Positions 6,581 through 9,463 of a stretch of 9,463 nt of DNA are shown one piece after another. Origin of the DNA: an uncultured Lachnoanaerobaculum sp. (GTDB taxonomy: Bacteria; Bacillota; Clostridia; Lachnospirales; Lachnospiraceae). Under the pieces are notes generated by a model, which was given only the letters and a program-made list of their open reading frames with translations, made no database searches and had not been told where the DNA came from. Each line of letters starts with the position of its first letter. Position 1 is the stretch's first letter. Made by a program: the position numbers and the translations under genes. The DNA is taken from contig CALISX010000092.1 in assembly GCA_938041725.1 (NCBI GenBank), forward strand, positions 1 to 9,463. The letters are read 5' to 3'.

Positions 6581-7447
6581 TCACTGAAGATTGAGGCGCT
6601 TCTCAAGGGTCCAGTGGGTTCCCAGGTAAAATAGAACACTGGCAAGCACAGAAACCGACAATCCAAAAATCAAAATGGCGTACATCAGCAGGCTGGGGCC
6701 CCCCATATGCATTCTCCCATGGCTGTAGGCGCTGAAGGTGATCACCTGGGTGAAAACAGAATTGCCAATGGCAATTAAAATACTCAGCCCAAGATAGATG
6801 GCCACACTGACCAGCCCCCTGTGGCTGTTGGCCCTTTGTCCCAAAGAAATACTGAAAAATATCATCAGCACACTGTAAATGGTATTGCACACCACCGACA
6901 CCAAACCGATCAAAATCAGCATGTAGTAATTATTTCCAAATGTGTCATGCAGCCACCCATTCATATAACCGGAAAGCTTATAGAAATCCAAAACGGTTGC
7001 CTGCATCACAGCAAACCCCGCCACACTCCCCAGCAAGGCTATGGAGAGCAGGTATACAATACCTATAAGCAAAAGCCACAGCACAGCAGCGATGGTCTTT
7101 CCCAAAAGCAGTTCATGGGGTTTTACCGGCAGAGACTGGGTTAAATATCCCTGGTGTCCATACATGGTTTTGTAAAACCGCACCCCAATGGCAATCTGGC
7201 TTCCTGCAGAAACCGCCATCATCACCAGGGAATACAGCAAAATGGAGATCATAATGCCGATGGATGCCATTTCCATACCCCCGCTGCCATAATAGTCATA
7301 GTATTCCTGCGCCTTCCTGGCCTCCAGGGCTGTGGGAAGAATACCGATAAAGACGACAATCAATGTGGTGGCTGCAATAAAGCCCAGCATCAGCAAGAAG
7401 AAAAACCGGGTGGCCTTCAATTCATATTTGACTATCTTCCCCAGCAT
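6581..7447 (-). CDS. ABC-2 type membrane protein of a YtrABC-like cassette
   Basis: Membrane subunit of an ABC transporter, 288 residues with six predicted helices at about 15-38, 61-86, 115-141, 174-203, 210-236 and 252-277. The block GHQGYLTQSLPVKPHELLLGK (97-117), between helices 2 and 3, is characteristic of ABC-2 type permeases partnered with YtrB-like ATPases. A large extracytoplasmic-like loop (about 39-60) is rich in Tyr and Gly. ATG 7447 has AGGGAGG seven bases upstream and lies inside the end of the ATPase gene, giving a 16-base overlap and probable translational coupling. Known relatives act in envelope stress, acetoin-linked uptake (B. subtilis Ytr) or peptide export (staphylococcal Pmt); nothing here identifies the substrate. 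Confidence 0.88.
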   Translation of the reverse strand: MLGKIVKYELKATRFFFLLMLGFIAATTLIVVFIGILPTALEARKAQEYYDYYGSGGMEMASIGIMISILLYSLVMMAVSAGSQIAIGVRFYKTMYGHQGYLTQSLPVKPHELLLGKTIAAVLWLLLIGIVYLLSIALLGSVAGFAVMQATVLDFYKLSGYMNGWLHDTFGNNYYMLILIGLVSVVCNTIYSVLMIFFSISLGQRANSHRGLVSVAIYLGLSILIAIGNSVFTQVITFSAYSHGRMHMGGPSLLMYAILIFGLSVSVLASVLFYLGTHWTLEKRLNLQ

Positions 7448-8139
7448 GCAAATACCTCCCTGAAATAGGCATCCACCGATGCCTGCTGTTTGTTGCGGAT
7501 ATTTTCCACTGCATCATAAAGCATCACGCCTCCCTGATGGATAAAAATCACCTCATCCAAAATCCCCTCAATATCCGAAATCAAATGGGTGGAAATCAAC
7601 ACTGTGGCCTGGGGATTATAATTGGAAATGATGGTTTTTAAAATATAATCCCTGGCCGCAGGATCCACCCCTGCAATAGGCTCATCCAAAATATATAGGG
7701 AGGCGTTTCTGCTCATAATTAAAATCAGCTGAAGCTTTTCTTTATTGCCCTTGGACAGGGTTTTGATCTTGGTGCGAATGTCTACGCCCAGCTGATCCAA
7801 AAGGGTTCTGGCCCTTTCCACGGAAAAATCCTGATAAAAGTCTGCAAAAAACTGGAAGGTATCCTCAATGCTTTGGTTCTCATCTAAAAAATCCTTATCC
7901 GGCAAATAGGCTACAAAGCTCTTGGTTACCCAGGATGGAGGAAGTCCCTCCAGCATAATCTGCCCTGAAGTGGGCGTTAAGACCCCTGCCATCATTTTCA
8001 TCAAAGTAGTTTTGCCGCTGCCATTGGGCCCCAGCAAACCAATGATCTTCCCCCTGGAAATGTTCAGGTTTATCCCATGCACTGCATACTTTGGTCCAAA
8101 CTGCTTGTTCAAATTTCTGAGCACAACAAAATCATCCAT
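7432..8139 (-). CDS. ABC transporter ATPase (YtrB-like)
   Basis: Single nucleotide-binding domain, 235 residues, presumably acting as a homodimer with the membrane protein encoded next. Visible motifs: Walker A GPNGSGKT (37-44); AYLPD at 77-81, where the Q-loop glutamine is replaced by Asp, as acidic residues often are in this subgroup; signature LSKGN (128-132); Walker B LYILDEP with catalytic Glu153; switch His185 in STHLISD. The ATG overlaps the regulator stop (ATGGATGA, eight shared bases) and has AAGGAGGAG a few bases upstream. Order and overlap show a single transcript with the GntR regulator. Complete and catalytically intact by motif. Confidence 0.93.
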   Translation of the reverse strand: MDDFVVLRNLNKQFGPKYAVHGINLNISRGKIIGLLGPNGSGKTTLMKMMAGVLTPTSGQIMLEGLPPSWVTKSFVAYLPDKDFLDENQSIEDTFQFFADFYQDFSVERARTLLDQLGVDIRTKIKTLSKGNKEKLQLILIMSRNASLYILDEPIAGVDPAARDYILKTIISNYNPQATVLISTHLISDIEGILDEVIFIHQGGVMLYDAVENIRNKQQASVDAYFREVFACWGR

Positions 8140-8506
8140 GGGTCTCCTCCTTCCAGTGCCCTGTAATGGCCATTTTTATATCCTCCTTAGAGAAGCCCAT
8201 GTTCTGCATATTTCGGATAAATTCCGAAACATATTCCTTGGCCAGCATAGCCTTCCCGCTCCGAATAATCTCTGTGTCCATGGTTACCTCCCTCCCTGTA
8301 TTTCTTCTGGTTTCCACCAGCCCCATCCTTTCCAGCTCAGCATAGGCTCGTTGGATCGTATTGGGATTTACCTTGGCCTCTGCCGCCAAATCCCGAACGC
8401 TCATCAGCCTGCTCCCCGGGGAAAGCCGGCCGGAAACAATCTGTCTTTGCATAATCTCCACTATCTGCAGATAAAGGGGGCGGTCATTTCTTAATTCCCA
8501 CACCAT
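8132..8506 (-). CDS. GntR-family transcriptional regulator, YtrA subfamily
   Basis: Short DNA-binding repressor, 124 residues. A GntR winged helix-turn-helix covers about residues 10-70: PLYLQIVEIMQRQIVSGRL, PGSRL, SVRDLAAEAKVNPNTIQRAY, LERMGLVETRRNTG. It is followed by only about 50 residues of helical tail, which defines the YtrA subgroup; the larger ligand domains of FadR or HutC types are absent. YtrA-type regulators normally repress their own ABC-transporter operon. Here the gene is first in the cassette, with AGGAAGGG six bases before the ATG and an inverted repeat over its promoter. The effector is unknown. Confidence 0.93.
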   Translation of the reverse strand: MVWELRNDRPLYLQIVEIMQRQIVSGRLSPGSRLMSVRDLAAEAKVNPNTIQRAYAELERMGLVETRRNTGREVTMDTEIIRSGKAMLAKEYVSEFIRNMQNMGFSKEDIKMAITGHWKEETHG

Positions 8507-8522
8507 AATAATCCCTTCCTCA

Positions 8523-8555
8523 TGTACTATATGATTAATACAACAATACAGTACA
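8523..8555. promoter_or_regulatory. Candidate YtrA-type operator (33-bp inverted repeat)
   Basis: Ten-base arms TGTACTATAT (8523-8532) and ATACAGTACA (8546-8555) are inverted with a single mismatch, 13 bases apart. The site covers the -10 box and probable transcription start of the regulator gene. This is what autorepression by the adjacent GntR protein would need; the link is inferred from position. Confidence 0.6.
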
Positions 8556-8576
8556 ATACTTTCGGGATTTTGTCAA
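8548..8576 (-). promoter_or_regulatory. Sigma-A-type promoter of the YtrABC-like cassette
   Basis: Perfect TTGACA -35 (8576 to 8571), a 17-base spacer, and TACTGT as -10 (8553 to 8548), which matches only the TA and final T of TATAAT. The -35 box contains the TGA stop of thiN, so there is no spacer between the two units. A leader of roughly 35 bases would follow. Confidence 0.65.
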
Positions 8577-9244
8577 GGGGACAGTGGAAGATCTCTGCTC
8601 TCCACCACCAGCAGCCTTCCCTGGGAAAAGGTAATCCTTGCCTCCTTTTCTAGAATTTTATTGCTGATGGTAAGGCTGGGATAAAGACTGCTGTCCAGTT
8701 TCTTTTGTCTCAGGGGATAGGCTGCCCCGGAAATACTTACATTCTCCACCGGGCCCTCCAAAGTAAAAAGCGAAAAATAGTTTCCCCAGGCCAGATCTTT
8801 TTGAATGGAAAAGGAGGCGGATTTTGTATAAATATGATTCCAGGGGTCAAGGAGGGAAAGTCGGATGTTTTCCGCCTCATACCGGGAAAGCAAAAACAGA
8901 TTGGCCAGGGCATGGTCCATCCTCCGGCCCAAAGCCCCCAGCAAAGTGATATCCAAAAAACCGGCATCCCGGCACAACTCCATGGCCAGTTCTGTATCCG
9001 ATGCATTTTTTACCGGATTGTGACGGAGGATTTTCACTCCTCTTTGACGGTATTTTTCCAGTAATTCCTCATTTTTAAGGGTGTCAAAGTCCCCCACTGC
9101 ATACTCCGGGCAGATCCCCATTTCCTCCAATGCCAGCAAGGCCCCGTCCACACAGATAATGCAGGCCTCCTTACCATATTTGTCAAAATATTCTTTAAAA
9201 AAACTCCGGTGGAGTTCTCCACCGGAAATAACTATGGCTTTCAT
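8573..9244 (-). CDS. thiN: Thiamine diphosphokinase
   Basis: Cytoplasmic enzyme that transfers pyrophosphate from ATP to thiamine, making the cofactor thiamine diphosphate. The 223 residues fit the family (about 210-220). Motifs in order: VDGALLALEEMGICPEYAVGDFDT region with the metal-binding GDFDT at 51-55, NASDTELAM (80-88), LGALGRRMDHALANL (102-116), and the thiamine-binding C-terminal part with SISGAAYPL (170-178) and LTISNKI (191-197). ATG 9244 is preferred over an in-frame ATG at 9277 because GGAAAGG lies nine bases before it and MKAIVISGGE is the family N terminus. It follows rpe by 39 bases, the conserved Firmicute rpe-thiN order. Confidence 0.93.
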   Translation of the reverse strand: MKAIVISGGELHRSFFKEYFDKYGKEACIICVDGALLALEEMGICPEYAVGDFDTLKNEELLEKYRQRGVKILRHNPVKNASDTELAMELCRDAGFLDITLLGALGRRMDHALANLFLLSRYEAENIRLSLLDPWNHIYTKSASFSIQKDLAWGNYFSLFTLEGPVENVSISGAAYPLRQKKLDSSLYPSLTISNKILEKEARITFSQGRLLVVESRDLPLSP

Positions 9245-9283
9245 TTTCTTAAACCTTTCCAATCCTGTCTGCAGCAAAAACCC

Positions 9284-9463
9284 TTATGAAATCAAGGACT
9301 GCAGCAGTTTAATATTGGCCGCCATATCTCCCCGGAAAACTGCTGAGCCGGATACCAGCTCATCTGCTCCGGCCTTTGCAATCTCCCGGATATTGTCCCG
9401 ATTCACCCCCCCGTCTACCTGGATCACAAAATCCAGATTTCGGTCCCGGCGGAGGCTGTGAAG
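9284..9463 (-). CDS. rpe: Ribulose-phosphate 3-epimerase, C-terminal fragment (cut by window edge)
   Basis: The last 59 codons and TAA stop of a gene entering from the right edge. The translation contains IQVDGGVNRDNIREIAKAGA, then DELVSGSAVF, the phosphate-binding end of the TIM barrel of Rpe, where Asp in VDGG is catalytic. The enzyme interconverts ribulose 5-phosphate and xylulose 5-phosphate in the pentose phosphate pathway. It is followed by thiN, as in B. subtilis rsgA-rpe-thiN. The fragment is intact up to the edge. Confidence 0.92.
   Translation of the reverse strand, partial: LHSLRRDRNLDFVIQVDGGVNRDNIREIAKAGADELVSGSAVFRGDMAANIKLLQSLIS

Noticed and set aside
1..9463. CRISPR array, tRNA or rRNA, insertion sequence, phage or toxin-antitoxin genes
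   Set aside because: No regularly spaced repeats, transposase motifs, cloverleaf-like sequence or terminal inverted repeats were seen; the window is fully explained by metabolic and transporter operons.

Overview
All genes in this window lie on the minus strand, so transcription runs from high to low coordinates. The gene content, strong AGGAGG-type ribosome binding sites, tight operons and a lipoprotein-anchored solute-binding protein point to a Firmicute. Protein style and roughly balanced GC suggest a Clostridia member, probably a gut Lachnospiraceae; this is an inference from style, not a database match.

Right end (about 9463 to 8573): the 3' end of rpe (ribulose-phosphate 3-epimerase) is followed by thiN (thiamine diphosphokinase). 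This is a conserved Firmicute housekeeping order, normally downstream of prkC and rsgA.

Middle right (about 8576 to 6518): a compact three-gene cassette contains a YtrA-subfamily GntR repressor, an ABC ATPase and an ABC-2 type six-helix membrane protein, with overlapping reading frames. Its promoter has a perfect TTGACA -35 box that uses the thiN stop codon. A near-perfect 33-bp inverted repeat covers the -10 box and is the probable autoregulatory operator. Members of this group answer cell-envelope stress or export peptides or antimicrobials; the substrate here is unknown.

Middle (6258 to 6580): an AT-rich intergenic stretch separates the cassette from a sugar operon. It holds a weak terminator candidate, several inverted and direct repeats that could be regulator sites, and no obvious canonical promoter.

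Left two thirds (6257 to 33): a sugar import and catabolism operon. The order is lipoprotein solute-binding protein, permease, RbsA-type double ATPase, a second different permease, and araA (L-arabinose isomerase). The transporter most likely brings in L-arabinose or a close relative, and AraA turns L-arabinose into L-ribulose. Kinase and epimerase genes would be expected beyond the left edge. A 137-bp gap after the binding-protein gene contains two strong stem-loops without U-tracts, the usual arrangement for keeping the binding-protein message more abundant than the permease messages. The ATPase keeps one intact catalytic site and has lost the other, including the second-domain catalytic glutamate (Ser427).

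I do not see a clearly novel biological system. The best second-look items are the paired intercistronic hairpins, the ATPase asymmetry, the YtrA-type operator, and the repeats upstream of the sugar operon.
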